A stretch of DNA of 64,000 bases from Paenibacillus lacisoli (GCF_030580655.1 NZ_JAUQTB010000009.1:92449-156448); one strand, 5' to 3'. Shown: positions 25,843 to 34,081, counted from the stretch's first letter. Notes: generated from the sequence alone by a model not told the origin. A program made the numbers and translations.

Positions 25843-26705
25843 CGCTGCTCCTCCGGGACCACTTCGAGGTTGAGCTCACGTACATGCAGCCCTCCCGCTT
25901 CCGCGGTTCTGCCTTTCCTGGCAAATCCGCGCTGTGAGACATAGAATAGAATCCCTGTGAATAAAGCGCCGCCGATAAAATTCCCGATAAGCACCGGCAC
26001 CTGATTCCACAGCCACCAGTCTCCCCAGGTGACAGAGGCTCCGAGCAGGATTCCAGCCGGAATGACAAACATGTTCACAACAGCGTGTTCAAAGCCCTGT
26101 GCGAAGAACGTAATGACCGGCAGGGACATCGCCGCAATTTTGCCCAGCGTCGACTTGGAGGTCATCGCCATCACAACACCCAGCGTAACCAGCCAGTTGC
26201 ACAGCACCGCCTTGATGATCACCAGCCCCATGCCTGCGGCACCGAGCTGCCGGTAAGCATTTGTCTTCGTTTCGCTCGCACTGATGATCGTCTGAATCAG
26301 CGGGCTGCTCATATCCGTGCCCATCTTGGTCAGCGTCAACCCGTACAGCGCGGCGTAAACCCCGCATCCCAGCAGGTGCCCGAGGATGACCCATACAAAG
26401 TTGTGAATCATACGCGCGGTGGTCGCCCTCCTCTCCAAGAGAGCGAGCGGAATCAGGGCAAAGCTTCCCGTCACCAGCTCCAGCCCCAGCAGAATGATCA
26501 TAATAAAGCCAACCGGGAAAATGATCGCGCCTGCCAGTGGCACATGAGTCTGCGCTGCTGCCGTGTAAGCCAGTGTGGTTGCACAGGCCAGAATAGCTCC
26601 AGCCAAAGCTCCCCGGACAATAAGCTGGGAATGGGATAACTCGGCTTTACTTTGCCCGGATGCAATCATGTTTTCGAGAACTTCTGCAGGTTTGACATAA
26701 TCCAT
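25839..26705 (-). CDS. nirC: formate/nitrite transporter family protein
   Basis: A 288-residue FNT-family channel with six membrane segments and the family signatures GLELVTGSFALIPLAL and ALLERR-type loops, plus NWLVTLGVVMAM and GFEHAVVNMFVIPAG. It would move nitrite across the cytoplasmic membrane. Its position between nirD and cobA supports nitrite, not formate, as substrate. The C-terminal tail after the last helix is cytosolic and charged. Confidence 0.9.
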   Translation of the reverse strand: MDYVKPAEVLENMIASGQSKAELSHSQLIVRGALAGAILACATTLAYTAAAQTHVPLAGAIIFPVGFIMIILLGLELVTGSFALIPLALLERRATTARMIHNFVWVILGHLLGCGVYAALYGLTLTKMGTDMSSPLIQTIISASETKTNAYRQLGAAGMGLVIIKAVLCNWLVTLGVVMAMTSKSTLGKIAAMSLPVITFFAQGFEHAVVNMFVIPAGILLGASVTWGDWWLWNQVPVLIGNFIGGALFTGILFYVSQRGFARKGRTAEAGGLHVRELNLEVVPEEQR

Positions 26706-26741
26706 ATTTATTCCTCCTGTTCAAGCTGCTTTATTTAGGGG

Positions 26742-27074
26742 TCAGGCATACTGCAGGGTAAGATAAATGAGACCGCGTTCCGCGTCAATTGCTACGGGAA
26801 ACGTACGGACGCACCCGGTATCCGGGTCTTGCACACGGCCGCTGACCAGATCAATGCGCCAGTCGTGCAGCGGACAATGCACTTTCGTTCCGCATACCAT
26901 CCCTTCGGAGAGCAGCCCTCCTTTATGCGGGCATTTATTCTCGACGGCCAAAATCTGGCCATCTGACAAACGGAACAGCGCAATCTCCAGCTCATCCACT
27001 CTGATCGTGCGCGAACCTTTGCGGTCAACATCAGCCACTTCACCCACCAGCACTTTTCTCGTATGCATCGTCAT
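26742..27074 (-). CDS. nirD: nitrite reductase [NAD(P)H] small subunit
   Basis: A 110-residue Rieske-type protein with both cluster motifs intact: CPHKGG near residue 48 and CPLHDW near residue 67. It is the small partner of assimilatory NirB. It begins 9 bases after the nirB stop; two ATG codons (27074 and 27068) are in frame, and the second has the better distance from GGGGGGA, so the true start may be two codons in. Confidence 0.92.
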   Translation of the reverse strand: MTMHTRKVLVGEVADVDRKGSRTIRVDELEIALFRLSDGQILAVENKCPHKGGLLSEGMVCGTKVHCPLHDWRIDLVSGRVQDPDTGCVRTFPVAIDAERGLIYLTLQYA

Positions 27075-27083
27075 TCCCCCCGG

Positions 27084-29513
27084 TTATTGTTCGACTTTGG
27101 CGCCGGACAGGCTTTCAAAATTTTTACGCAGCTCCGGCTCTTCAATGATCTGCTTCCATGGGTCGGTGGTCACCGCCAGTGCAGCCTGGATGCGGGATTG
27201 CAGTGCCAGCCGCTCTTCATGGCTCTCCAGCGCCTGCTTGATGCTCCCCAGTCCAACACGTTCCACCCAATTCGATGTCCGCTCATTCCAATTCGCATGC
27301 TCCCGGTAATACTGAAGAAAGGCACTGGCCCACTCGACCACTTCATCTTCTGTCTTGACCACACACAGCAGATCTGTCGCCCGGACATGAACGCCGCCGT
27401 TGCCGCCGATATGCAGCTCCCAGCCGCCGTCGATCGCCACGATACCAAAGTCCTTGATCGTCGCCTCCGCACAGTTCCGTGGACAGCCCGATACTGCCAG
27501 CTTGACCTTCGACGGGGTGTTCAGCCGTTCAAATTCCTTCTCCAGCCGGATCCCCATCCCAATCGCATCCTGGGTTCCGAATCGGCAGAACGTATTGCCC
27601 ACGCATGTTTTGACTGTGCGGAGCGTTTTGCCATAGGCATGGCCTGAAGGCATATCGAGCGCTTCCCAGATCTTCGGCAGGTTTTCCTTCCGGATGCCGA
27701 GCAAATCAAGCCGTTGACCACCGGTAAACTTCACCAGCGGAACTTCGAACTGCTCCGCAACCTCTGCGATTTTCTTCAGCTCCGCCGGTGAAGTGACTCC
27801 GCCATAAATGCGTGGAACGACCGAGTAGGTACCGTCCTTCTGGATGTTGGCATGAAAGCGCTCGTTAGTAATACGGGATTCTTTCTCATCCACATACTCT
27901 TCCGGCCACAGCATACCCAGATAATAGTTCAGCGCCGGCCGGCATTTCGTACAGCCTTCCTCGGTGTCCCAGCCCAGGACATTCATCACTTCCTTCACAG
28001 ACATCAGGCGCATCCGCTTCATTTCCTCCACAATCTCATCCCGGGTCAGCGTCGTGCATCCGCAGATGCCCTCTTTAGCTGAAACCGCCTTGTCTCCGGC
28101 GTACAGCTGCAGAAGCCCTTCTACCTGGGGCTTGCAGCCGCCGCATGAAGCCGATGCCTTGGTGCAGGCCTTGATTTGTCCCACGCTGGTACAGTCCTTC
28201 TCCTGTATAGCTTCCAGGATCGTTCCCTTGGACACCCCGTTGCAGCCGCAGACGATTTCTTCATTCGACATTTGCATCAGTCTGTTGTTACCTGATGAGA
28301 TATTGCGAGCGTCTGACGGGATCCCGAGGAGAAGCTCTTTCTCCCTGCCTTTGATCGATTCACCGCTCTTGATGATGGAAAACAGCTCCGCTCCGTCATC
28401 AATATCCCCGAACAGCACAGCACCCGCGAGGCGATCCTCATGAATGACCAGCTTCTTATATACACCGCTGATTTCATCCTGAAATTTGAGTACCCGGGTT
28501 CCTTCCTGCTCGATAAACGTCCCGGCTGAGAAGACGTCCACTCCCGATACCTTCAGCTTCGTTGAGGTTACAGAACCGTGATAGCCGTCCGTCGGTGCGC
28601 CTGCAAGCCGCTTGGCCAGCACGGCCCCTTGCTCGTACAGGGGAGCCACCAGGCCATAGGAGATCCCCCGGTGTTCGGCACATTCACCCAATGCATAGAC
28701 ACCGGGAATGTTCGTCTCCATATTATCGTTCACCACGATCCCGCGGTTCACTTCAATGCCTGCTCCACGCGCCAGTTCGGTGTTCGGCTTAATTCCTACC
28801 GCCATCACGATCAGATCGGTATCGATCGTCTCGCCGCCCGAGAAGCGCAGCCCTTTCACGCGCTTACGCCCCAGAATACTCTCCGAGCTGCGGGATAACA
28901 GAAATTTCATGCCCTGGGCTTCGAGCTCGGACTGCAGCATGCGGGAAGCAGCTTCATCCAGCTGACGGTCCATCAGATAAGGGTGAATGTGTATGACGGA
29001 TACCTCCATTCCCAGATGCAGCAGTCCCCTTGCGGCCTCAAGCCCCAGCAGACCGCCGCCGATGACTGCTGCTTTGCGATAAGACCGGGAGGTCTCCATC
29101 ATCATCTGACAGTCCTGGATGCTGCGGAAGGCGATAACCCCTTCCTTATCCGCTCCAGGCAGGGGCAGCATGAACGGATTGGAGCCTGTCGCCAGGATCA
29201 GCTTATCGTACTCCACAACGGCTCCCTTATCGGAATAGACTTTGCGGCGTTCGGTATCCAGCCGGGTAACCGTATGTCCAAGATGAAGCTGAATATGGTT
29301 GCCGGCATACCAGTCCAGATCATTCAGCACAATATCATTCAGATCAGCTCCGCCTGCAAGGACAGATGACAGCATGATCCGGTTGTAGTTTGGATGCGGC
29401 TCCGAACCAAATATCGTGATTTCATATTGATCAGGGGCAAGCTTCAGCAGATGCTCCAAGGCACGCAGCCCCGCCATCCCATTACCGACCAGTACCAGTT
29501 TCTGTTTATTCAT
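27084..29513 (-). CDS. nirB: assimilatory nitrite reductase [NAD(P)H] large subunit
   Basis: An 809-residue cytoplasmic flavo-siroheme enzyme reducing nitrite to ammonium. The N-terminal FAD/NAD domain starts LVLVGNGMAGLRALEHLL and has IGGGLLGLEAARGL. The middle holds two BFD-like [2Fe-2S] regions (VCGCNGVSKGTI; CGGCKPQ; CGCTTLTRDEIVEEMK). The C-terminus has the siroheme and [4Fe-4S] cysteines (TCVGNTFCRFGTQDAIGMG; VSGCPRNCAEATIKDFGI). It is first of nirB-nirD-nirC-cobA. Its long leader carries the ANTAR-type hairpins and terminator. A GGAGGGAG site precedes the ATG. Confidence 0.95.
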   Translation of the reverse strand: MNKQKLVLVGNGMAGLRALEHLLKLAPDQYEITIFGSEPHPNYNRIMLSSVLAGGADLNDIVLNDLDWYAGNHIQLHLGHTVTRLDTERRKVYSDKGAVVEYDKLILATGSNPFMLPLPGADKEGVIAFRSIQDCQMMMETSRSYRKAAVIGGGLLGLEAARGLLHLGMEVSVIHIHPYLMDRQLDEAASRMLQSELEAQGMKFLLSRSSESILGRKRVKGLRFSGGETIDTDLIVMAVGIKPNTELARGAGIEVNRGIVVNDNMETNIPGVYALGECAEHRGISYGLVAPLYEQGAVLAKRLAGAPTDGYHGSVTSTKLKVSGVDVFSAGTFIEQEGTRVLKFQDEISGVYKKLVIHEDRLAGAVLFGDIDDGAELFSIIKSGESIKGREKELLLGIPSDARNISSGNNRLMQMSNEEIVCGCNGVSKGTILEAIQEKDCTSVGQIKACTKASASCGGCKPQVEGLLQLYAGDKAVSAKEGICGCTTLTRDEIVEEMKRMRLMSVKEVMNVLGWDTEEGCTKCRPALNYYLGMLWPEEYVDEKESRITNERFHANIQKDGTYSVVPRIYGGVTSPAELKKIAEVAEQFEVPLVKFTGGQRLDLLGIRKENLPKIWEALDMPSGHAYGKTLRTVKTCVGNTFCRFGTQDAIGMGIRLEKEFERLNTPSKVKLAVSGCPRNCAEATIKDFGIVAIDGGWELHIGGNGGVHVRATDLLCVVKTEDEVVEWASAFLQYYREHANWNERTSNWVERVGLGSIKQALESHEERLALQSRIQAALAVTTDPWKQIIEEPELRKNFESLSGAKVEQ

Positions 29514-29572
29514 CTCTGTGTCTCTCCCTCCGTAATCTCACCTTTACCTTGGTACCTAGAACCCGGGAACAG

Positions 29573-29631
29573 AAAAAGCCCGCTTCAATTCACAGGAAAC
29601 ATACGGCTTCCATGTAAAATGAAACAGGCTT
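29573..29631 (-). terminator. leader terminator of the nir operon (antitermination target)
   Basis: On the minus strand AAGCCTGTTTCA (29620-29631) pairs with TGAAGCGGGCTT (29576-29587) over 12 bp with two G-U pairs, followed by TTTTT, about 60 bases before nirB. The upstream arm shares bases with the second ANTAR-type hairpin (29626-29639), so the two cannot form together. Confidence 0.8.
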
Positions 29632-29662
29632 CGTTGCCTAATCCGAATACGCCATTGTATTC
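29626..29662 (-). promoter_or_regulatory. ANTAR-type tandem hexaloop hairpins in the nir leader
   Basis: P1 is GAATAC-AATGGC-GTATTC (29662 to 29645) and P2 is AGGC-AACGAA-GCCT (29639 to 29626). Both loops have six bases with A at position 1 and G at position 4, the known recognition pattern of ANTAR proteins. Six bases separate the hairpins. P2 overlaps the terminator's 5' arm, the usual antitermination geometry. Confidence 0.85.
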
Positions 29663-29683
29663 GTTCATGATTATTTATACCTG

Positions 29684-29713
29684 ACTATACACTGCGCACC
29701 AACGATACGTCAA
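29684..29713 (-). promoter_or_regulatory. nirB operon promoter
   Basis: On the minus strand TTGACG (29708-29713), 18 bases, TATAGT (29684-29689). Transcription would begin near 29677, giving a leader of about 160 bases that contains both hairpins and the terminator. Confidence 0.7.
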
Positions 29714-29724
29714 TATATATAACA
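29708..29724. promoter_or_regulatory. GlnR/TnrA-like box at the nirB promoter
   Basis: TGTTATATATATTGACG on the minus strand matches TGTNA-N7-TNACA at 17-bp length with one mismatch. It overlaps the -35 hexamer. Confidence 0.6.
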
Positions 29725-29768
29725 TACAAAATTTTTATTATAAAAAAACTCACGATTTCCGATTTTTG

Positions 29769-29785
29769 TGTTATATAATATTACA
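29769..29785. promoter_or_regulatory. GlnR/TnrA-like box and -10 of the ANTAR gene promoter
   Basis: TGTTATATAATATTACA is a perfect match to TGTNA-N7-TNACA. A consensus -10, TATAAT (29774-29779), lies inside it, 32 bases before the ANTAR gene start; no good -35 is seen. Binding here would block transcription of the regulator. Confidence 0.65.
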
Positions 29786-29811
29786 TAAATCAGCCAAAGG
29801 AGCTCTGGACG

Positions 29812-30426
29812 ATGCACTCTCTATTAGTCATCAAAAGCGAAATGTTCACTTTTGACAACCATTCACCGAAGTGTGCGGCGCCGCCCGCGCCGGAGCATAT
29901 CCTGCGCTTGAGCGGTTATCAGACAGAAGCCGCCGTAACCTTGGAGCAGGCTTCCCTGCCCCTTCAGGATGCGGATGCCTTCGTGCTGTATGTACCGATC
30001 AGTGAATACACCGATTGGCGGAACCGGCTAACTGCACGCAAGGCAGCCCCTGTGCTGTGGTGGTGCTGTGAAGAAACGTCCAGCCAATCTGCTGCCGCCT
30101 GTGAAGATGACGTGCTGCCGGATGGAATTTTGTCTCCTTCCATGACCGAGCTGGAAATTCACTGGTCACTTCATTTCAGCTCCAGACATTTTCTTGCCAG
30201 TCAGCATTGGAAGACGGAACGGGAGCAGCTGCAGGCACGAATTGAAGAACGCAAGTGGATTGATATGGCGAAGGAGATTCTCTCCAAGCTGAGAGGCATT
30301 TCCGAGTCCGAGGCCTATGATCACCTGCGCAAGCAGGCAATGAATGAACGCAAACGCATCGTGGATGTGGCTACTTCCATCGTCAAGGCCTATCAGCTGC
30401 TGCATAAATCCTCATTGAAAGGGTGA
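29812..30426 (+). CDS. ANTAR-domain transcription antitermination regulator
   Basis: A 204-residue RNA-binding regulator. The first 110 residues resemble a degenerate receiver domain without an obvious phosphoacceptor aspartate motif. A helix follows (SQHWKTEREQLQARIEER), then the ANTAR domain (about 140-195: WIDMAKEILSKLRGISESEA ... LRKQAMNERKRIVDVA), with its conserved basic and aromatic positions. ANTAR dimers bind paired hexaloop hairpins and stop a terminator from forming, as NasR/NasT do for nitrate and nitrite genes. The divergent nir leader carries exactly such hairpins. An AAAGGAG site precedes the ATG. The input signal is unknown; no NasS-like sensor is present. Confidence 0.92.
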   Translation: MHSLLVIKSEMFTFDNHSPKCAAPPAPEHILRLSGYQTEAAVTLEQASLPLQDADAFVLYVPISEYTDWRNRLTARKAAPVLWWCCEETSSQSAAACEDDVLPDGILSPSMTELEIHWSLHFSSRHFLASQHWKTEREQLQARIEERKWIDMAKEILSKLRGISESEAYDHLRKQAMNERKRIVDVATSIVKAYQLLHKSSLKG

Positions 30427-30434
30427 TCCCGCTT

Positions 30435-31484
30435 ATGATTCATTTACTTAAAGAAGTAGCCCGAGGCAAGCGCGGAGCCCGGGACCTGTCATATGACGAA
30501 GCGCTGTCCGCCGCAGAACTCATTCTGACCGGTACAGCTACACCGGCCCAGACCGGGGCATTCCTGGCTGCAGAACGTCTCAAGGAGGAATCGCTGGATG
30601 AACTTCAGGCTTTCGTACAGGTATGCCGCCGTTATGCGCGCCGTGAGCGCATTTTTCCTGACGGTCTGGACTGCGCAAGCCCATATGACGGACGCCGCAA
30701 AACCTTTATGGCCACCTTCCCGGCAGCTTTCCTGTTATCCGCGGCCGGACAGCCCGTCACACTCCATGGCTGTGCCTCACTGCCGCCCAAGCGGGGCATT
30801 GTGCTGCAGGATCTGTTCACTGAGGCAGGCATGAGCATGAAGGAGCTGACCCGTGAAGACTTTATTAAAGCTGCCCGTGAAAGCGGGGTGCTGTATGCCG
30901 ATTCCGAGCAGTGGTGCCCGCCGCTGCAGCAGATTCGTCCGCTGCGTGAGGAGCTCGACATGCGGACGATCTTCAACACGGTGGAGAAGCTTGTAGATTA
31001 CGGGCATTCCTCTTCGATCGTGTTCGGCATTTTCCATGGTACGGTGTTTGACCGTCTCTCCCGTCTACTCGTTCAGCTCGGCTACCGGAACGCTTTGATC
31101 ATTCAGGGACAGGAAGGATCGGAAGATCTGCATATCCATCGGCCGACCCGGATGTACAGCGTAAACGATGGGACGGCCTCCTTAACAACCGTTGATCCCG
31201 AACTGCTGGGACTGGAAACGGCCGTGCCTGAAATAGAATGGACGGCAGAGCTGCAGCTGCGCACAGCCGAGGAGGTGCTGCAGGGCGGCGGACATATGGC
31301 CTTCTATAATCAGACCCTGCTGAACAGCGCGGTCCGCCTGCAGTTGACAGGTGCCGTCGACTCGGTTGAGGAGGGTGTGTACACATGTAAAAGCCTGCTC
31401 GACAGCGGGGCAGCCTGGCAGACCTACCAAGCATGGCGGCATTCGCTTCTGGCGCCGGCCGGCTCGGGTTATGATACCAGGTAG
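30435..31484 (+). CDS. TrpD2/YbiB-like protein (anthranilate phosphoribosyltransferase homologue)
   Basis: A 349-residue protein of the TrpD fold: an N-terminal helical bundle (LTGTATPAQTGAFLAAERLKEE, residues about 30-50) and an alpha/beta domain (VTLHGCASLPPKRGIVLQDLF; EELDMRTIFNTVEKL; FGIFHGTVFDRLSRLL). The glycine-rich PRPP loop of true TrpD (GTGGD) is missing, as in TrpD2 proteins such as YbiB, some of which bind nucleic acid. The start is the ATG at 30435, 8 bases after the ANTAR stop, with AAAGGGTG in front; a GTG at 30423 is possible. Coupling to the ANTAR gene suggests a joint role. Confidence 0.8.
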   Translation: MIHLLKEVARGKRGARDLSYDEALSAAELILTGTATPAQTGAFLAAERLKEESLDELQAFVQVCRRYARRERIFPDGLDCASPYDGRRKTFMATFPAAFLLSAAGQPVTLHGCASLPPKRGIVLQDLFTEAGMSMKELTREDFIKAARESGVLYADSEQWCPPLQQIRPLREELDMRTIFNTVEKLVDYGHSSSIVFGIFHGTVFDRLSRLLVQLGYRNALIIQGQEGSEDLHIHRPTRMYSVNDGTASLTTVDPELLGLETAVPEIEWTAELQLRTAEEVLQGGGHMAFYNQTLLNSAVRLQLTGAVDSVEEGVYTCKSLLDSGAAWQTYQAWRHSLLAPAGSGYDTR

Positions 31485-31504
31485 CGGCAGATCAACAGAC
31501 CCCC

Positions 31505-31533
31505 CCTCCTTTTTCTGTGACGGAAAAAGGAGG
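31505..31533 (+). terminator. terminator of the ANTAR-trpD2 operon
   Basis: CCTCCTTTTTC and GAAAAAGGAGG pair around a 7-base loop and are followed by TTTT. Confidence 0.8.
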
Positions 31534-31549
31534 TTTTCTATTTGCAAGC

Positions 31550-31999
31550 CTATTCCATCTCTTTCTTCCCTCTGTACATGTTCCAATATTCTTCTCCGAT
31601 ATCCCGAAAGGCCTCTTCGATCAGCTCTCCCCATTCTGCCATCAGCTCATCCGTATAGTTAAGATGTCTATCCCTGTTATCCACCTGATACCTGTCCAGC
31701 AGTGCCTTATGTGTCATTGTCTGAATGGCGTCAAAGAGAACCCGGTACACAACGTGTTCCATCGGGCAGCCCCGCTCCCGTTTGAAGATAATGCCCCGTT
31801 CGTACTCCTCTATGGTATAGCCGCGAGGCCCTTCCCCGATATATGCCTTAAAATCATCATGAAAAGGATGATCAGACGCATTCGCAAACGCATCTACCAC
31901 CAGCTGCTCATCTCCCGGTTTATAGATGTTGATGCGAAGCAGCAGGTCAATTATCGTATTTTTGAGACTGTTCAGATCCGGATTGTGTTTCAGGCTCAT
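31550..31999 (-). CDS. immunity-like protein, Imm63-type
   Basis: A 149-residue acidic soluble protein. The centre (GPRGYTIEEYERGIIFKRER then GCPMEHVVYRVLFDAIQTMT) matches my memory of the Imm63 immunity family, and the length fits. AAGGAG lies close before the ATG. No toxin gene accompanies it. The upstream region holds four copies of a 15-bp repeat. Confidence 0.65.
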   Translation of the reverse strand: MSLKHNPDLNSLKNTIIDLLLRINIYKPGDEQLVVDAFANASDHPFHDDFKAYIGEGPRGYTIEEYERGIIFKRERGCPMEHVVYRVLFDAIQTMTHKALLDRYQVDNRDRHLNYTDELMAEWGELIEEAFRDIGEEYWNMYRGKKEME

Positions 32000-32021
32000 C
32001 CTCTCCTTGCCGTTACTCGTT

Positions 32022-32081
32022 TCCTATTCGATGTAATCCTGTTCGATGTAATCCTGTTCGATGTAATCCTGTTCGATGTAA
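32022..32081. repeat. 15-bp tandem repeat, four units
   Basis: TCCTATTCGATGTAA once, then TCCTGTTCGATGTAA three times without gaps. It lies between the divergent Imm63-type and lipoprotein genes, in the leader or promoter zone of the former. Confidence 0.9.
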
Positions 32082-32191
32082 TTGGTATAAATATATCTTG
32101 TAAAATAATAACTTATATCCATAATAGCACGTCTATTTCATAGGAGGCTTTTCCAGCCTCATCTATCCAACTCGGAATAGAGGTGAAGTCC

Positions 32192-33349
32192 ATGATCTCA
32201 CGTACCGCCCGAATAGCTGTATCCCTGCTCCTGGTCTGTTCAAGCGGGTTGGCAGGCTGTAGTTCTTCATCAGACCCGGCGCAGCCGGACACCGTATTAC
32301 GGAGCGATCATACTGCGGCAGCAAATCCGGCTTCGAGCACTCATCCCCAGGATGCCAAGAAAGCAGTCACCACAGGTAGAGACCAAGAAGCGGTAAGCTC
32401 CCTTGCTCCCCGGGAAGACTTTTACGGCGTCCGCCTGGTCCAGAAAAACGGGAGTGTTGTAACCGAATGGCCTTCCCCTTCTTATATCATGTACCAGCCG
32501 GTCTGGAACCGGTACAGCGGCAGTGATCCGCAAATGCTGGTCTACAGCTCGGACGGGAAGCCGCCTTCTATTCTGCTGCCTGACGGTACGACTTCAGCAC
32601 TGGCCGAACCCCGGTGGGCCAAGGCCAAGAAGGATTTCGGCAATGACTATGGGCAGAACGTTCAGTACGCCGACCGGATCGTTGACAACCAAACCTTTGC
32701 GGTCAAAGGGAATCGTACGCTGTACAAGGTCAATCTGACAACCAGCGAGACCGTCAAACTGTATGAATCGAAGAACCCGATATATGGCGTAGCCGCTTCA
32801 CCGGATAACAGCCGGGTCGCGCTGCTCGTTGCGTCAGACTCCTTTCTGGGGCCCGACGCCGATCTTATCGTACTGGACGAGGCTGGCCGCAAGCAGTACA
32901 GCAAAGCACGGGCCAGCTATCTCTCACACAGCGACGGTCTCCTGTACATTTACCCGTTCAGCTGGAAGGATAATGCAACCGTTGCCGTCCCGGTGGACGG
33001 ATACAAGGAGAATCGCAGCAGAGGCAAAGATTATATCCAGGTGGACCGTAATGAGACGTTCTATCAGGCGGATGAGCAGCTGCCGGTCGAAGTCAAGCGC
33101 CTGCTCCTTCAGCAGGCCAAAATCGAACGGGCTGAGGACATTAGCCGGTTTATTAAGTTCACAGATTCCTCGTCTACCCTGTATGCCGTGCAGCTGGTGA
33201 ACGAGGAGATCTGGATCATCCATCCTCAATCTGTTACCCAAACGGTGATACTGGCCGGGCACGGTATGCCGCTGCGCTGGACCCGGGAGAAAGAGCTTTT
33301 CATTGGCACGAAACGTTCAATGGACCCTTCCTATTACATCGGGTCCTAG
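32192..33349 (+). CDS. hypothetical lipoprotein, possibly a beta-propeller
   Basis: A 385-residue exported lipoprotein. A positively charged N-terminus and hydrophobic stretch end in the lipobox LAGC (Cys near residue 23), followed by a Ser/Asp-rich linker. The rest alternates short beta-rich blocks (IYGVAASPDNSRVALLVASD; SHSDGLLYIYPFSWKDNATV) like a WD40/TolB-type propeller, which I infer. GAGGTG fits the ATG at 32192 better than the GTG at 32183. No enzymatic motif is seen. Confidence 0.75.
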   Translation: MISRTARIAVSLLLVCSSGLAGCSSSSDPAQPDTVLRSDHTAAANPASSTHPQDAKKAVTTGRDQEAVSSLAPREDFYGVRLVQKNGSVVTEWPSPSYIMYQPVWNRYSGSDPQMLVYSSDGKPPSILLPDGTTSALAEPRWAKAKKDFGNDYGQNVQYADRIVDNQTFAVKGNRTLYKVNLTTSETVKLYESKNPIYGVAASPDNSRVALLVASDSFLGPDADLIVLDEAGRKQYSKARASYLSHSDGLLYIYPFSWKDNATVAVPVDGYKENRSRGKDYIQVDRNETFYQADEQLPVEVKRLLLQQAKIERAEDISRFIKFTDSSSTLYAVQLVNEEIWIIHPQSVTQTVILAGHGMPLRWTREKELFIGTKRSMDPSYYIGS

Positions 33350-33360
33350 CTGCATACGCC

Positions 33361-33400
33361 AAAAGCCTGTACGCATCGTATCCATGCGTACAGGCTTTTT
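33361..33400. terminator. bidirectional terminator between lipoprotein and RNase H genes
   Basis: AAAAGCCTGTACGCA and TGCGTACAGGCTTTTT pair across about 9 bases. A on one side and T on the other suit both convergent transcripts. Confidence 0.85.
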
Positions 33401-33409
33401 CGACTCTTA

Positions 33410-34081
33410 TTATTTTCTGCCGTAATCGGCCTTGATCTCGCCCCACTGCCGGGTCTGCCACTTCAGCACTTTATTGGGATACGTATTGTTCTGCAGCCAT
33501 CGCTCAGCCCGGTCAATCATCAGCCAGATCTCTTCTGTCGACGGGTCTCTTGGCAGTGTCGTTGCTACCTTCTTCTGCTTCAGCCATTTCATGGCATTGA
33601 CCGAATCGCTGTAGACGGTCTTGCTGCTGCCCTGCTGCTTCAGATAAGCCAAAGCATGAACAATGGCGAGGAACTCACCGAGATTATTGGTTCCTTTGGA
33701 TATCGGGCCGCAGGAGAAGATCGTCTCGCCCGTACGGGTGTCCACCCCTTTGTATTCAACCGGCCCCGGGTTTCCGCGTGTGCCTACATCGACCGAAATG
33801 CTGTCATAATCAATCTCGGCCGATGTCTCTACGGCAGCGCTTCGTCCGGAATAACTGCTCCCGGACTTGCTGCCGCTTCGGGCTCCTCCGCTGCCAGCAG
33901 CGCCGGTTCCCCAATTCCCTTTCCAGCCCGCTCGATAAGCTTCTTCTGCAGCTGCCCGGGATTCATAAGATTTGTATTTGGCTCCCGTGTAATGATCGGT
34001 CTGGGCTTTACATTCCGCCCATGTATTGTAAATGCCCGGCTGCTTGCCTTCCCAGACGACGTAAAATTTTGACTTTGCCAT
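33410..34081 (-). CDS. RNase H family protein with N-terminal viroplasmin (RNase H-binding) domain
   Basis: A 223-residue protein. The first 50 residues (KFYVVWEGKQPGIYNTWAEC then KAQTDHYTGAKYKSY) form the caulimovirus-viroplasmin domain that binds RNA-DNA hybrids. A Gly/Ser linker (about 55-85) leads to an RNase H core: SVDVGTRGNPG (Asp), NNLGEFLAIVHAL (Glu), TVYSDSVNAMKWL (Asp), and a final Asp in WGEIKADYG. All four catalytic acids appear present, so it should cut RNA in hybrids. Confidence 0.9.
   Translation of the reverse strand: MAKSKFYVVWEGKQPGIYNTWAECKAQTDHYTGAKYKSYESRAAAEEAYRAGWKGNWGTGAAGSGGARSGSKSGSSYSGRSAAVETSAEIDYDSISVDVGTRGNPGPVEYKGVDTRTGETIFSCGPISKGTNNLGEFLAIVHALAYLKQQGSSKTVYSDSVNAMKWLKQKKVATTLPRDPSTEEIWLMIDRAERWLQNNTYPNKVLKWQTRQWGEIKADYGRK

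Noticed and set aside
27063..28443. Plus-strand frames opposite nirB
   Set aside because: nirB is unmistakable by its cluster motifs; the opposite frames have no start signals.
31517..32143. 208-codon plus-strand frame ending in four FDVIL repeats
   Set aside because: It lies opposite the Imm63-type gene, and the repeats are just the 15-bp DNA repeat read in frame. No ribosome binding site is present.
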